DNA of 64,000 bases from Macrostomum hystrix (Eukaryota; Platyhelminthes; Macrostomidae): contig CATNEN010000029.1 of NCBI GenBank assembly GCA_950097015.1, forward strand, positions 7,417,501-7,481,500. The letters are read 5' to 3'. How positions within the stretch are numbered: the first letter of the stretch is position 1; each line of letters starts with the position of its first letter. The translations under genes were made by a program, and so were the position numbers. The notes beneath the pieces are model-generated. The model was not told where the DNA came from. It saw only the letters and a list, made by a program, of their open reading frames with translations, and did not search any database. Shown here one piece after another: positions 40,101 through 48,778 of the stretch.

Positions 40101-42883
40101 CCTTCAGATGCGCCGCGCAATAGCTGCGGCTGTGCTGTCGGCTGCACATCTGGCCCTATTACGGCAGGCGTAATCAATTATTATTATCTTATTATTGTAT
40201 TTGTGTGAACCAAGCATGAAGAATTTTAGAGGCTGGCTGATTAAATTGAACTGAAAATCTGCCTTCAAATTCTGATTGGCTAATAAGATCTGAACAGTTG
40301 CTATTTTTAGAAACCTTCTGGGAAACCCCTTCTCTCCCTAACCTCAGCCAGACAATACTTAGGCCACTGTGATTGGCTGAAGGCAAGAGTCACGTGACCA
40401 AAAGTCCGATTTTACATTTGTTTCAGTCCTGCCAGCCGCCTTTTTCCAGTGGCCATTTCACATGTGGGACAACAGCATGCCCTTGTGAGTTGCAGAACTG
40501 ATTGCGCTGCGAATAATGTATCAGCCACACGGGAGTAGCCACACTGAAGCGATAATTAAACTAGCTAAAGAAATCATTTCAAATGACAAATATCGAGCCA
40601 CTCGGACCAGGGATTCCCTTTTTGTTTTTTAATTTACTTTCTACGAAATACAGGGAACTGACAGGACGGACAGAACTCGCTAACAATTTGGCTCTGACAG
40701 ACAGTGAGAGAAGCAGGATCAGGCACTCGGAGACTGAGAGACAGGCATAAACTCCCATGGGTTATGCACACGGATAGCAATTTGCATGCAAAATACACAG
40801 TTAGTGTTGCAACTGCGCGAGGCAGGGCTGCGCTTGCAAACAACAACCGCCTAACAAATCTTCAGTGCATTCTACTCGCCCCGAATTTCGCAGCTATCTG
40901 AAGTTCGGCATCGTGGGAGCCGCTCTAGCAACACAGATGGCTGGCGCACTGGACTCATTCGGTTTGAATTGCTGAGTCCGAGCACCTACCCCACTCTCCC
41001 CCACTCTCCCCCACTCTCGGCCGCACCTCCCCATTCTCGGCCACTCTCCCCCAGTCTCTTCCTCCACTCTCGGCCGCTCTTCCCCACTCTCTGCCACACT
41101 CCCCACTCTCTGCCACTCTTCCCCCATTCTCTGCCACTCTCCCCCAGTCTCTGCCACTCTCCCCCAGTCTCTGCCACTCTCCCCCAGTCTCTGCCACTCT
41201 CCCCCAGTCTCTGCCACTCTCCCCCAGTCTCTGCCACTCTCCCCCAGTCTCTGCCACTCTCCCCCAGTCTCTGCCACTCTCCCCCAGTCTCTGCCACTCT
41301 CCCCCAGTCTCTGCCACTCTCCCCCAGTCTCTGCCACTCTCCCCCAGTCTCTGCCACTCTCCCCCAGTCTCTGCCACTCTCCCCCAGTCTCTGCCACTCT
41401 CCCCCAGTCTCTGCCACTCTCCCCCAGTCTCTGCCACTCTCCCCCAGTCTCTGCCACTCTCCCCCAGTCTCTGCCACTCTCCCCCAGTCTCTGCCACTCT
41501 CCCCCAGTCTCTGCCACTCTCCCCCAGTCTCTGCCACTCTCCCCCAGTCTCTGCCACTCTCCCCCAATCTCCCGGACTCTCTGCCACTCTTCCCACTCTC
41601 CTGCACTCTCTGCCACTCTCTGCCGCTCTACCTCACTCTCCCCGACTCTCTGCCGCTCTCCTCCAATCTCCCCCACTCTCTAACACTTTCTGCCACTCTC
41701 TGCCGCTCTACCCCACTCACCCCGACTGTCTGACGCTCTCCCCCACTCCCTCCCGCTCTCCCAGACTCGTTGCCGCACTTCCAGACTTCGTTGCCGCACT
41801 TCCAGACTCGTTGCCGCTTTCTCCCGCTCTCTCGCACTCTCCTCCACTCCCTCCTATCCGTTTAAGGATCGGCTGTCTCCAGCGATGGCCAGGTACTGCA
41901 CGACAGCCGCTTAGCAACTGCCACACGATCCGCTAGGAGCTGCTACCGCAATCTGCTGACAGAACTGGTGCGTTGCTATGGCAACCAGTTATGCGGCTTC
42001 CTTTTCCCAATGGCGGATTGCCCAATCGACGAAGGAAAAATTTGTATTATTATTAGCAAACCTAAATTGTAAATTAAACAGACTGAAAACTATTTTCAGG
42101 ACGGGCAGCAGGACGCCACTCTGGGGCTGGCTGACCAGGCATTTTCCAGCAGTCTCGGCCTCTTAATTGCCGCCAAGGCCTTCCGAGCATACCAGCTGAC
42201 TGCTCCGCAGCAGATGACACTGCCTACAGTCAGCTACGATGCAGCACAGCTGCTGTACATTGCTTATGCTCAGGTGCAACGCATTTTTTTTCGATTTAAC
42301 TATGAACTGATTCACCTCTCACCTCTATCACCATCACTCATGACCCACACTCTCACTCATGACCCACACTCTCACTCATGACCCACACTCTCACTCATGA
42401 CCCACACAATCACTCATGACCCACACTCTCACTCATGACCCACACTCTCACTCATGACCCACACTCTCACTCATGACCCACACTCTCACTCATGACCCAC
42501 ACTCTCACTCATGACCCACACTCTCAATCATGACCCACACTCTCACTCATGACCCACACTCTCATGTGTCAGTCTTATTTTTTCAGTCGAACTGCGGCTC
42601 AGAAAGGGAAACATTCTTAAAGCTGAACAAGCGAAACTATCTATCTAGGCGAGAGAGGTACGTTGCTATTTGCTCTTAGCAGTCACGTGATAGACTTTTT
42701 AAGTACTTTAGTTACAACGCTTTGGAACTCAACTTTCATTATAGAGTCAACACTGCGGTACAAAGTAATCGTTGGTTTCAAGAGATCTTCAACTGCAGGT
42801 CAAAGACTAGAAACTCCTTGCCAACGACAATCAGCAAACGCAGCTTTATCGACTGCATGGAACAATTTCGAGTGACTAAATGA
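31112..42883 (+). CDS. Neprilysin-like M13 metallopeptidase homologue, catalytically dead
   Basis: Fifteen exons keep the frame to a 931-aa type II membrane protein: 31112-32255, 33428-33528, 33684-33968, 35184-35326, 37306-~37525, 37953-38054, 38892-38969, 39041-39147, 39799-39857, 40427-40484, 40894-40961, 41867-41967, 42100-42273, 42587-42657, 42799-42883. A second possible ATG is at 31184. A cytoplasmic Ser/Gly-rich tail precedes one membrane helix at ~181-204 (LLCSCVCALLLCLAAV). The M13 ectodomain opens with CLRTAADMKETLNQTL and PPCADFYGFACAG; later blocks are LGVDAFFSLF, KYASHLSAKAR, EKIKSMQILIGQG, AAYNTVFLPAAFFQWPF, GLLIAAKAFRAYQ and YDAAQLLYIAYAQ. Where active members have HExxH, this one has TQMAG (779-783), and the third zinc ligand motif ENIAD reads LADQA (832-836). 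It therefore probably binds or scaffolds rather than cleaves. Donors of exons 5 and 11 are weak and tentative. Confidence 0.85.
32290..32632. repeat. Minisatellite in M13 intron 1, 18-bp unit
   Basis: About 18 copies of CCCCATGACCTCCTCAGA, with AAA, TTA and AGG variants, starting 35 nt after the donor GTGCGT (32256). Confidence 0.92.
33070..33345. repeat. Dispersed repeat, copy 1 (M13 intron 1)
   Basis: It matches 48291-48507 (shared CCCACTGCCTACTTCAC and CCCAAACCGAATGACC) in its left half and 49437-49605 (shared GATTCTG, GTTTTTGTGATTCTG-like, TTCTGGATTTT) in its right half. It is an interspersed element of unknown class, ~275 bp, with no coding capacity seen. Confidence 0.7.
33985..34738. 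repeat. Minisatellite in M13 intron 3, 15-bp unit
   Basis: About 50 copies of ATCATGGGATCTTAC or the CTCAC form, with CACTATGGG variants. As 15 is a multiple of 3, it keeps frames open on both strands and makes false ORFs. Confidence 0.95.
34764..35105 (+). repeat. tRNA-derived SINE, family 1, copy 1 (M13 intron 3)
   Basis: The tRNA-like head is at 34785-34854: A box TAGCCTAGTGGTTA, T arm TCGGGGGTTCGATTTCCGA. The body contains CCCAGTCCATGGACTGAACA, and the 3' tail is (ATT)n. It is over 90% alike to 39884-40194 by eye. TCATAAGTT occurs at 34755-34763 and 35106-35114, a candidate 9-bp target duplication, although ~20 nt separate the left copy from the head. Confidence 0.88.
35375..36440. repeat. 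Minisatellite in M13 intron 4, 23-bp unit with 323-bp higher-order repeat
   Basis: About 46 copies of GGGAGAGATCTCTGGTGTTC plus TAA. The rare variant GGGAGAGATTTCTGGTGTTG recurs at 35461, 35784 and 36107, exactly 323 bp apart, and the order of variants between these points is the same, so a 14-unit block has been duplicated in tandem. Confidence 0.95.
36890..37252. repeat. Minisatellite in M13 intron 4, 18-bp unit
   Basis: About 19 copies of GAGATCTTGAGCTAGTGT, with shortened GAAGTCTGAGCTATTGT units at the 3' end. It shares only AGATCT with the neighbouring 23-bp array. Confidence 0.93.
37610..37936 (-). repeat. tRNA-derived SINE, family 2, copy b (M13 intron 5)
   Basis: Full-length copy in antisense. 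On the minus strand the head is GCGGTTTAACGCGTTTGTCT with B box GAGCTCGATTCC, the body includes GTGTGCTCAGGAGTCATTGA, and the tail is ATTATTATC. It fills most of intron 5 and ends 16 nt before the next exon. Confidence 0.85.
38300..38790. repeat. Tandem repeat in M13 intron 6, 85-bp unit
   Basis: Five to six copies. Starts of GCTACACCCATCTCACTCCT fall at 38341 and 38426 and so on every 85 bp, nearly identical. Each unit contains CCAATCAG (CCAAT box-like), but I have no reason to call it a promoter. Confidence 0.93.
39525..39695. repeat. Minisatellite in M13 intron 8, 17-bp unit
   Basis: About 10 copies of AGAATCCCATAGATTCC, some with CCTAG. Confidence 0.9.
39884..40194 (+). repeat. tRNA-derived SINE, family 1, copy 2 (M13 intron 9)
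   Basis: Same family and orientation as 34764-35105. It is flanked by the perfect 9-bp duplication TTGTATTTG (39875-39883 and 40195-40203), which marks a retroposition event. T arm TCGGGGGTTCGATTCCCGA pairs perfectly; the anticodon arm does not fold, so it is not a working tRNA. The insertion lies only 26 nt past the exon 9 donor. Confidence 0.92.
40980..41850. repeat. Minisatellite in M13 intron 11, 20-bp unit
   Basis: The core at 41140-41570 holds about 21 near-perfect copies of CACTCTCCCCCAGTCTCTGC; both edges are degenerate. Each unit is a pyrimidine run followed by CAG, the shape of a 3' splice site. The true acceptor (TTTAAG, 41866) follows the array. Confidence 0.95.
42320..42565. repeat. 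Minisatellite in M13 intron 13, 19-bp unit
   Basis: About 13 copies of CACTCTCACTCATGACCCA between the exon 13 donor (42274) and the exon 14 acceptor (42586). Confidence 0.93.
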
Positions 42884-42994
42884 CACGGAAATCCCTGACG
42901 TGAACTATTTAGCTAGTTAAGCATTCGAATTTTTTTAGTTTTTAACAAAATCGCATTATGGATATGTCCCTTACGGGTAGGATACAATTCAGTT

Positions 42995-43275
42995 CTTATC
43001 TTGAGCATCACGTGGCATATTGTCCCGATGCTGAAAATAGCATTGCATATTTTAGTGGTCTTCGCCGGATATCACATGACATTTGGGCTTGATGCTAAAA
43101 ATAGTATCGCATATTTCAGTGGTCTTCGTCGGATATCGCGTGACATTTGGGCTTGATGCTAAAAATAGTATCGCATATTTCAGTGGTCTTCGCCGGATAT
43201 CGCGTGATATTTTGCATTGACGCTAAAAATAGCATCGCATTTTTCAATGGTCTTTGTGAGCGTCACTTGACTAAA
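42995..43275. repeat. Tandem repeat, 64-bp unit, four copies
   Basis: GCATATTT(T/C)AGTGGTCTTCG starts at 43045, 43109 and 43173, with a diverged copy at 43237, each 64 bp apart. Units contain CGGATATC and GGGCTTGATGCTAAAAATAG. It lies in the 3' flank of the M13-like gene. Confidence 0.9.
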
Positions 43276-43615
43276 ATGGCGAAAATGGCGAAAAATATCT
43301 AGATATAAACTAGTACCTACATTGCTTTCTGACAAGAAATACAATGTGTTTTTCCAGCTTTTACTTAGTTCTCTACTATAAGTAGACAGATGCGACAGTT
43401 GTGTATCTTTTACGTTGTCTATTTCAACTGAGCTCATATTGAAGTACTTATTAATCATATGTGAGCTTGATCGTATTGCATTACGACAGTAACATTTTCA
43501 TTTTTTTGCATTCATTCCTCGCAACTCCCAAACTTGTCTCCTTGTTGTTTTATTTAAATATATATTTGATGTTTCGTTTCTTTAGTTACACTTAAGAACT
43601 GCCAAATAAAGCTTA
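43276..43615. other. Spacer
   Basis: AT-rich unique sequence, nothing recognised. Confidence 0.4.
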
Positions 43616-43619
43616 ATGT

Positions 43620-43955
43620 TTAGCGTCAGCGCCAGCGTCAGCGCCAGCGTCAGCGCCAGCGTCAGCGCCAGCGTCAGCGCCAGCGTCAGCGCCAGCGTCA
43701 GCGCCAGCGTCAGCGCCAGCGTCAGCGCCAGCGTCAGCGCCAGCGTCAGCGCCAGCGTCAGCGCCAGCGTCAGCGCCAGCGTCAGCGCCAGCGTCAGCGC
43801 CAGCGTCAGCGCCAGCGTCAGCGCCAGCGTCAGCGCCAGCGTCAGCGCCAGCGTCAGCGCCAGCGTCAGCGCCAGCGTCAGCGCCAGCGTCAGCGCCAGC
43901 GTCAGCGCCAGCGTCAGCGCCAGCGTCAGCGCCAGCGACAGCGCCAACGTCAATC
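43620..43955. repeat. Near-perfect 12-bp repeat array
   Basis: About 28 copies of GTCAGCGCCAGC, practically without variation until the last unit (GACAGCGCCAAC). It gives open frames in both directions (ASVS on +, LALT on -) that I regard as repeat products. It lies about 170 bp before the LIM gene start. Confidence 0.96.
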
Positions 43956-44124
43956 TACGTTATATTGGGGGCCCAAGGGTCTCTCCTAATAAAGTTCATT
44001 AAAATAAAGCTTAATGTCTATGGACAAGACTGTCAAAGTCAAGCCTAATTTAAGTTAAGATCAAACCTAGTAGACAATTTCGCACGCACATTTAAAGTTC
44101 TTAATATCATACTCGAGATCAACT

Positions 44125-45388
44125 ATGAAGGCTATCATCAACAGTGTGATCTGTGCTGGCTGCAACTCGCACCTGTACGGTGGCCGGACGGTTCTGGCCG
44201 ACGACGGCAGCCGATTTCATCCGGGCTGCTTCCGCTGCAGCACCTGCGGCGTCTCCCTAGTCAGCAGCCCGAAGGTGCTGCGTATCCAGGGCCGGATCAT
44301 GTGCGCCTCCTGCAGCGTCAGATTCGCGCCAAACTGCGCGAGTTGTCGGCACTCGATTCGTGATAAGAAATTTCTGTACCTGGCGCCCGCCTATTATCAT
44401 CCGGATCACCTGACCTGTCGGGGCTGCGGAGATGCCGAGCTGGCCATGAATGGCTTCGTCATTTTCGGCGGCGGCGACCCCCTCTGCCTGCTGTGCGGCC
44501 TGGCCAATAAGAACCTTGTCTGCTGCGGTTGTGGCCAACTCATCACTGACCGTTTCCTTAGCCACGGCTGTCGGAAATGGCATCTTAAGTGCTTTAGGTA
44601 CGGCTGCAAGACTAAAATAGTCACCTGACACACTGCTCAATCCCCCTGACACACTGCTCAATCCCCCTGACACACTGCTCAATCCCCCTGACACACTGCT
44701 CAATCCCCCTGGCACACTGCTCAATCCCCCTGACACACTGCTCAATCCCCCTGACACACTGCTCAATCCCCCTGACACACTGCTCAATCCCCTTGACACA
44801 CTGCTCAATCCCCCTGACACACTGCTCAATCCCCCTGACACACTGCTCAATCCCCCTGGCACACTGCTCAATCCCCCTGACACACTGCTCAATCCCCCTG
44901 ACACACTGCTCAATCCCCCTGACACACTGCTCAATCCCCCTGACACACTGCTCAATCCCCCTGACACACTGCTCAATCCCCTTGACACACTGCTCAATCC
45001 CCCTGACACACTGCTCAATCCCCCTGACACACTGCTCAGGTGCAGCGATTGCAGCCGCTCTATAAAGCTAGGCACCCAGCGGTTGAGCATTGCGACCGGC
45101 CAGCTGGCCTGCCAGTCGTGCTGCGCAGTGGCGTCGGTCACCTCGCGCTTGACTCTGGCCGTGGCGATGCCGGCTGTAGCGGCCCTTCTGGAATCGGATC
45201 CGAACAATGCGGCGGTGTTGTCACGCCGGCCCTGGGGTCAAGTGACTGGCTGCGACCTGCCTTTAGGCACCTGCAACGGCAAGGAGAACGGTCAGCAGCC
45301 GGGCAAGCTGTTGGCAGCAGCAAGAGGGCTGCAGCAGGGCTTCCAGAAGCAGCAGGTGCGCAGCAAATTAACAAGACACGATGAGTGA
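44125..45388 (+). CDS. Three-LIM-domain protein
   Basis: Exon 1 is 44125-44597 (donor AG|GTACGG, phase 2) and exon 2 is 45040-45388, giving 273 aa. LIM domains are double zinc fingers that bind partner proteins, often at actin structures or in transcription complexes. LIM1 is at about 10-63 (CAGC...HPGC FRCSTC...CASC), LIM2 at about 71-126 (CASC...HPDH LTCRGC...CLLC), and LIM3 starts at CCGC (~132), crosses the splice junction (KCFR|CSDC) and ends CQSCC. Splicing completes LIM3, which confirms the intron. After LIM3 comes a ~90-aa tail without a domain (LAVAMPAVAALLESDP onward). LIM-only proteins of the FHL, PINCH or testin type are possible relatives, but I cannot name an orthologue. A CAG|GTGCGC near 45354 could be a further donor. 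Confidence 0.85.
44624..45037. repeat. Minisatellite filling the LIM-gene intron, 21-bp unit
   Basis: About 20 copies of CTGACACACTGCTCAATCCC plus C, occupying 414 of the 442 intron bases. The last unit is CTGACACACTGCTCAG, whose final AG is the 3' splice site. Confidence 0.95.
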
Positions 45389-45629
45389 TGAGGGACCGCC
45401 AGTCCAACTCGCAGTGGTGCTCACCAGCTTCACTGAAACCTTTATCCAGATCGACGAAGACATCGGAGGCATTGAAGTTTCATCGTCAGGGAACACTGCC
45501 ACGATTTATTAACAGGACATTCACTTAGTTGTTGGCCTTTAGTTTGATTTCTTGGCTAGAATTAATTTAAAGCGCAGTTTTCAGTTGTTGTATCTAGGCA
45601 AAGGTATAGGCTACATGGGACCCGTAGGG
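45389..45629. other. 3' flank of the LIM gene
   Basis: Unique AT-rich sequence; AATAAA at 45630-45635 may be the poly(A) signal of the LIM gene. Confidence 0.4.
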
Positions 45630-45639
45630 AATAAAAATA

Positions 45640-45790
45640 AAATAATTTTATTTGCAGAAGGGCTGCGGGCAATGGTGACACTAGACCCACAGCAAGTCTG
45701 CCCATTCTGCTGACTCCTGAGCACAAACGCACACAGGTGTGTACATCTGTCCTGGACTTTCTCATCGTCAGGCAGTGTACAGTTTCAGAC
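45640..45790 (-). repeat. tRNA-derived SINE, family 2, copy c (5'-truncated)
   Basis: It matches only the 3' half of the family (on +, AGGGCTGCGGGCAATGGTGA through TTTCTCATCGTCAGGCAGTG). The tRNA-like head is missing, as expected from incomplete reverse transcription. Confidence 0.8.
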
Positions 45791-46409
45791 GGTTAGTGTA
45801 AAAGACAGTAGTAGTACAAGGTAATGGCAAATAATTATGCTAAATGAGGCCGTTAAGCAGGTGTAATTGACATAGGCGAAATTTGCATAATGATTATAAT
45901 GTCTGCAACATTTTGGCAAATTTTTGTTCTCATAGCGAGTGGGACTTGGCGCAAGTAAATAAGCTACACAGTGCTGTGTGCAATGGTCATTGAGCGGTCC
46001 ATGCAGAGATAGGGACTGACTGAGAATATTTTTCAGTCTAAGTAACGGCTATACTGTAGGACACTTCATAACGAACTGCTCTTTCTTGGGCGACCAACGT
46101 CCACCCCCCAAACCTCTCTATCCCTGTCTCTGGCTCATTTCTTATACCACAGCGCTTTTTTCTCTGTTTTTCATTACCTAGGCTTAGCAGTTTCTGGTGT
46201 CTGAGTAGGGGCCATTATATTAATCTGCATCTGCTAGACCAAAAGTCTCGCCTTGTGTATCAAACTCGGTCCCGAAAAGGCGAAGCTGTCTCTCTGTCTC
46301 TCTCTCTCTGGTTGTCAGGGCGTCTAGAAACATTTCTAGGCATATTGTGAACGCTTGTGAAAGCTAATCTGGTCTGTCGGCGCCTCAGCAGCGCGGAGTT
46401 GACGGTGAA
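45791..46409. other. Upstream region of the ankyrin gene
   Basis: AT-rich with a CT-rich stretch (46290-46312). No clear TATA box or coding block was found. Confidence 0.4.
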
Positions 46410-47873
46410 ATGCGTCGATTGAAGTACACCGCACTGCACCGGGCCATCCTGGACTGCCGGGTAGCTCAAGTTCGGCTGCTGCTTGAGCAGTGCGGCGCCG
46501 ATGTCAACAGCCAGGACCTCTACGGTCGAACACCGTTGATGCTCTGCTGCGCCCTGGACAATCAGCGCGCCGCCGCAGCCATGGCCCGCCTAGTGCTGAC
46601 AGCCGGGCCGGACCTCACGCTGAAGGACCAGCTGGGCCGCACCGCGCTGGCCTACGCGTGCCTGTTCAACCGGGAGTCCATGGTTGCCCGGCTGGCTGAG
46701 AGCGCAGTCATCGACCCGACGGAGCCAGACAATGACGGCTGCACGCCGTTGCACCACGCCGCTGCAGGTGGCAACTCGCACATTGTCTGCCAGCTGGTCC
46801 GCGCCTGCGTAGAGGGTCGCAGCAGCGTCGACTGCAGGAATCGGCTGGGCTGGACTCCGCTGATGCTGGCCTGTCGGATGAGGCGCTATCACTGCGCCCT
46901 CTTCCTGCTCCTCGACGGCGGCGCTTCCGGCTTCCTGAAGGACGACGCACACTTTCTCAGCGCTCTGGAGTGGCTGAGGCATGCGGAGCCGCTGCCGCCG
47001 ACGGTGCTGCCGACGCCGCGACAGCCGCCGCTGCGCAGGGCGGACACGGCGCCGGAAGTGGCGACTTCAGTGCAACGACAACGGCTGCGTCAGCAGCAGC
47101 AGCAGCAGCAGCAGCCGCCATTAACCTTCCTAACCGAGTACTCAAGCCTCAGCGGAGGCAACGGAAGACTGTCCAGATCGCGCACTTTTGCTGGCGGCTT
47201 TGCCTCGTCTACAGCAACGCCGCCTCCGCCGCCTCCGCCGCCGCCGCCGCTGCCGCCGCCGACGCAGTCGCTGGATGGAGCCGACGAGTCGAGTAGCCGG
47301 CCAACCACAGTCAGCGCCAACAGCAGAAGCCGCTACACCAGCGCCTCCGGAGACACAGTCTATGTCAATGTCGACGAGTTATCGGCCAAGGAAGCGCGCG
47401 ACCTGCTGGCTGATCGACTGCGCGCCCAGGCAATGCAGTTCCCGTATCCGACTGTCCAGAAGCAGAGGCTGCCACCAATGGGCTCCCCGCAGCGCCAGCA
47501 GCATCAACAGCAGCACCGGCCAAACACCCGCGACCTGCAGTCGCTGCGGCCGCCGCCGCGATACAACGCAGTCTCGAACGCCTGCCAGCTGCTCGGCCTG
47601 TACCATGCGGCGATGACGGCGCCGAAGCCGGCGACTGTGCTGCGCGAGGACACCGGCGTCTCGGACCTGACGCTGGGCTCAGCCGAAGCCAACGGGGCTC
47701 CGACGTCTGACTATGACAAAGGGCCGGGGAAAGTTGGCGCGCCCGATGGGCACCCCGCCTTGACTCGGCGAACCAGCGTGATGACACACGAATCTGCCGC
47801 CGCCGCAGCCGCCGCAGCAGCTGCTGGCAAGGACAGCAAAAAGAGCGTGAAATTCAAGGAGGACTCAAAGTGA
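46410..47873 (+). CDS. Ankyrin-repeat protein with Pro-rich disordered tail
   Basis: A single uninterrupted exon of 487 aa starting MRRLKYTALHRAILDCRVAQ. Five ankyrin repeats fill roughly residues 5-190, with the core motifs YTALHRAI, GRTPLMLCC, GRTALAYAC, GCTPLHHAA and GWTPLMLAC. Such repeats form a solenoid for protein binding. The rest is low complexity: a Gln run (~230), a run of prolines (~280), and an Ala run near the C terminus followed by DSKKSVKFKEDSK. A YASGDTVYVNVDE-like segment (SASGDTVYVNVDELSAKEA) may be a short conserved element. The arrangement of ankyrin repeats followed by a long disordered tail recalls ANKRD34/ANKRD63-like proteins, but I cannot assign an orthologue. It is the only long gene here without introns, so it may be a retrocopy. 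Confidence 0.88.
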   Translation: MRRLKYTALHRAILDCRVAQVRLLLEQCGADVNSQDLYGRTPLMLCCALDNQRAAAAMARLVLTAGPDLTLKDQLGRTALAYACLFNRESMVARLAESAVIDPTEPDNDGCTPLHHAAAGGNSHIVCQLVRACVEGRSSVDCRNRLGWTPLMLACRMRRYHCALFLLLDGGASGFLKDDAHFLSALEWLRHAEPLPPTVLPTPRQPPLRRADTAPEVATSVQRQRLRQQQQQQQQPPLTFLTEYSSLSGGNGRLSRSRTFAGGFASSTATPPPPPPPPPPLPPPTQSLDGADESSSRPTTVSANSRSRYTSASGDTVYVNVDELSAKEARDLLADRLRAQAMQFPYPTVQKQRLPPMGSPQRQQHQQQHRPNTRDLQSLRPPPRYNAVSNACQLLGLYHAAMTAPKPATVLREDTGVSDLTLGSAEANGAPTSDYDKGPGKVGAPDGHPALTRRTSVMTHESAAAAAAAAAAGKDSKKSVKFKEDSK

Positions 47874-48071
47874 AGCGTCTCAACTGATCGGCTTTTAGTG
47901 TAGTGGAAAATTTTAAACTTGCTCATTTTAATGTTTCTCAGCGTTCGGCTTTCTACTTTCAGATTTTTCTAACCTTAGCAAATCGGGTTCCATGTTCCAT
48001 GATACAATATCCGCACACACTATTTATTGTGTTTTCTGTTTCTTGTTGCTGAATTATAACTTTTACAAATG

Positions 48072-48077
48072 AATAAA
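48072..48077 (+). terminator. Poly(A) signal of the ankyrin gene
   Basis: AATAAA about 200 nt past the stop codon, in AT-rich DNA. Confidence 0.65.
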
Positions 48078-48290
48078 ACTATATAAATGTAAAATCTAAT
48101 AGCATGACGTCTAGCTGGATTAATTTGAAGTGCATTGCAAACTTTGTTATGAAAATCACAGAGAACAATAGTACTTCTTTAAGAACTTTTACGTAATGAA
48201 AAGTTGCCATTATAAAATTAAATTAGCCAATTCAACTGTTCATAGAAATTGTTTTGAAATAAGAACTGATCGGGTTCAATTAGTATTTTT

Positions 48291-48507
48291 TAACAGTAGA
48301 ATGACAACGCTATTTTTCCCCTGTGGTATAGACCACGGTGGTATTTCAAATTCCCACTGCCTACTTCACGATAGATCCCAAACCGAATGACCGATTTTCG
48401 TGAAAGTCCACCATTTCTCAATCAAAATTTTCCACCCTTTACGATGAATTAACTTTTAAAGCCATCCGATTCGGCATGGTCGAGATATCAGCGATTCTTG
48501 GTGGTAA
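48291..48507. repeat. Dispersed repeat, copy 2, left half
   Basis: It matches the left half of 33070-33345 (GCCTACTTCACGATAGATCC, CCAAACCGAATGACCGATTT). Its right half resumes at 49437, so about 930 bp has been inserted. Confidence 0.68.
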
Positions 48508-48531
48508 GTACAAATAATATTGCTCTGTATA

Positions 48532-48692
48532 TGTACACACCTGTGTGAGCGTATGCCTGCGTACAGTATCTGTGTGCGTGTGTGCTCAGGAGTCAGCGAA
48601 ATGGGCAGAATTGCCTCCTCGCTGGCTGCGGGTCTAGTGTCACCAAACTATGTGTCATGGCCCGCAGCCCTCCTGCAATTATTATTATTATT
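48532..48692 (+). repeat. tRNA-derived SINE, family 2, copy d, 5'-truncated, with 13-bp target duplication
   Basis: It contains GTGTGCTCAGGAGTCAGCGA, TTGCCTCCTCGCTGGCTGCG and an (ATT)n tail. It is flanked by perfect copies of ATTGCTCTGTATA at 48519-48531 and 48693-48705, a signature of LINE-driven retroposition. Confidence 0.93.
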
Positions 48693-48778
48693 ATTGCTCT
48701 GTATAAACTTCTACGGCGAATCCATATAGGTTCAAAAGTGAAAAAAATAATGATTTAATCAATCCAAAATAGTCAACA

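Noticed and set aside
44257-45207. 316-codon frame antisense to the LIM gene
   Set aside because: It is a shadow of GC-rich exon sequence plus the 21-bp intron array; the LIM zinc ligands on the + strand are decisive.
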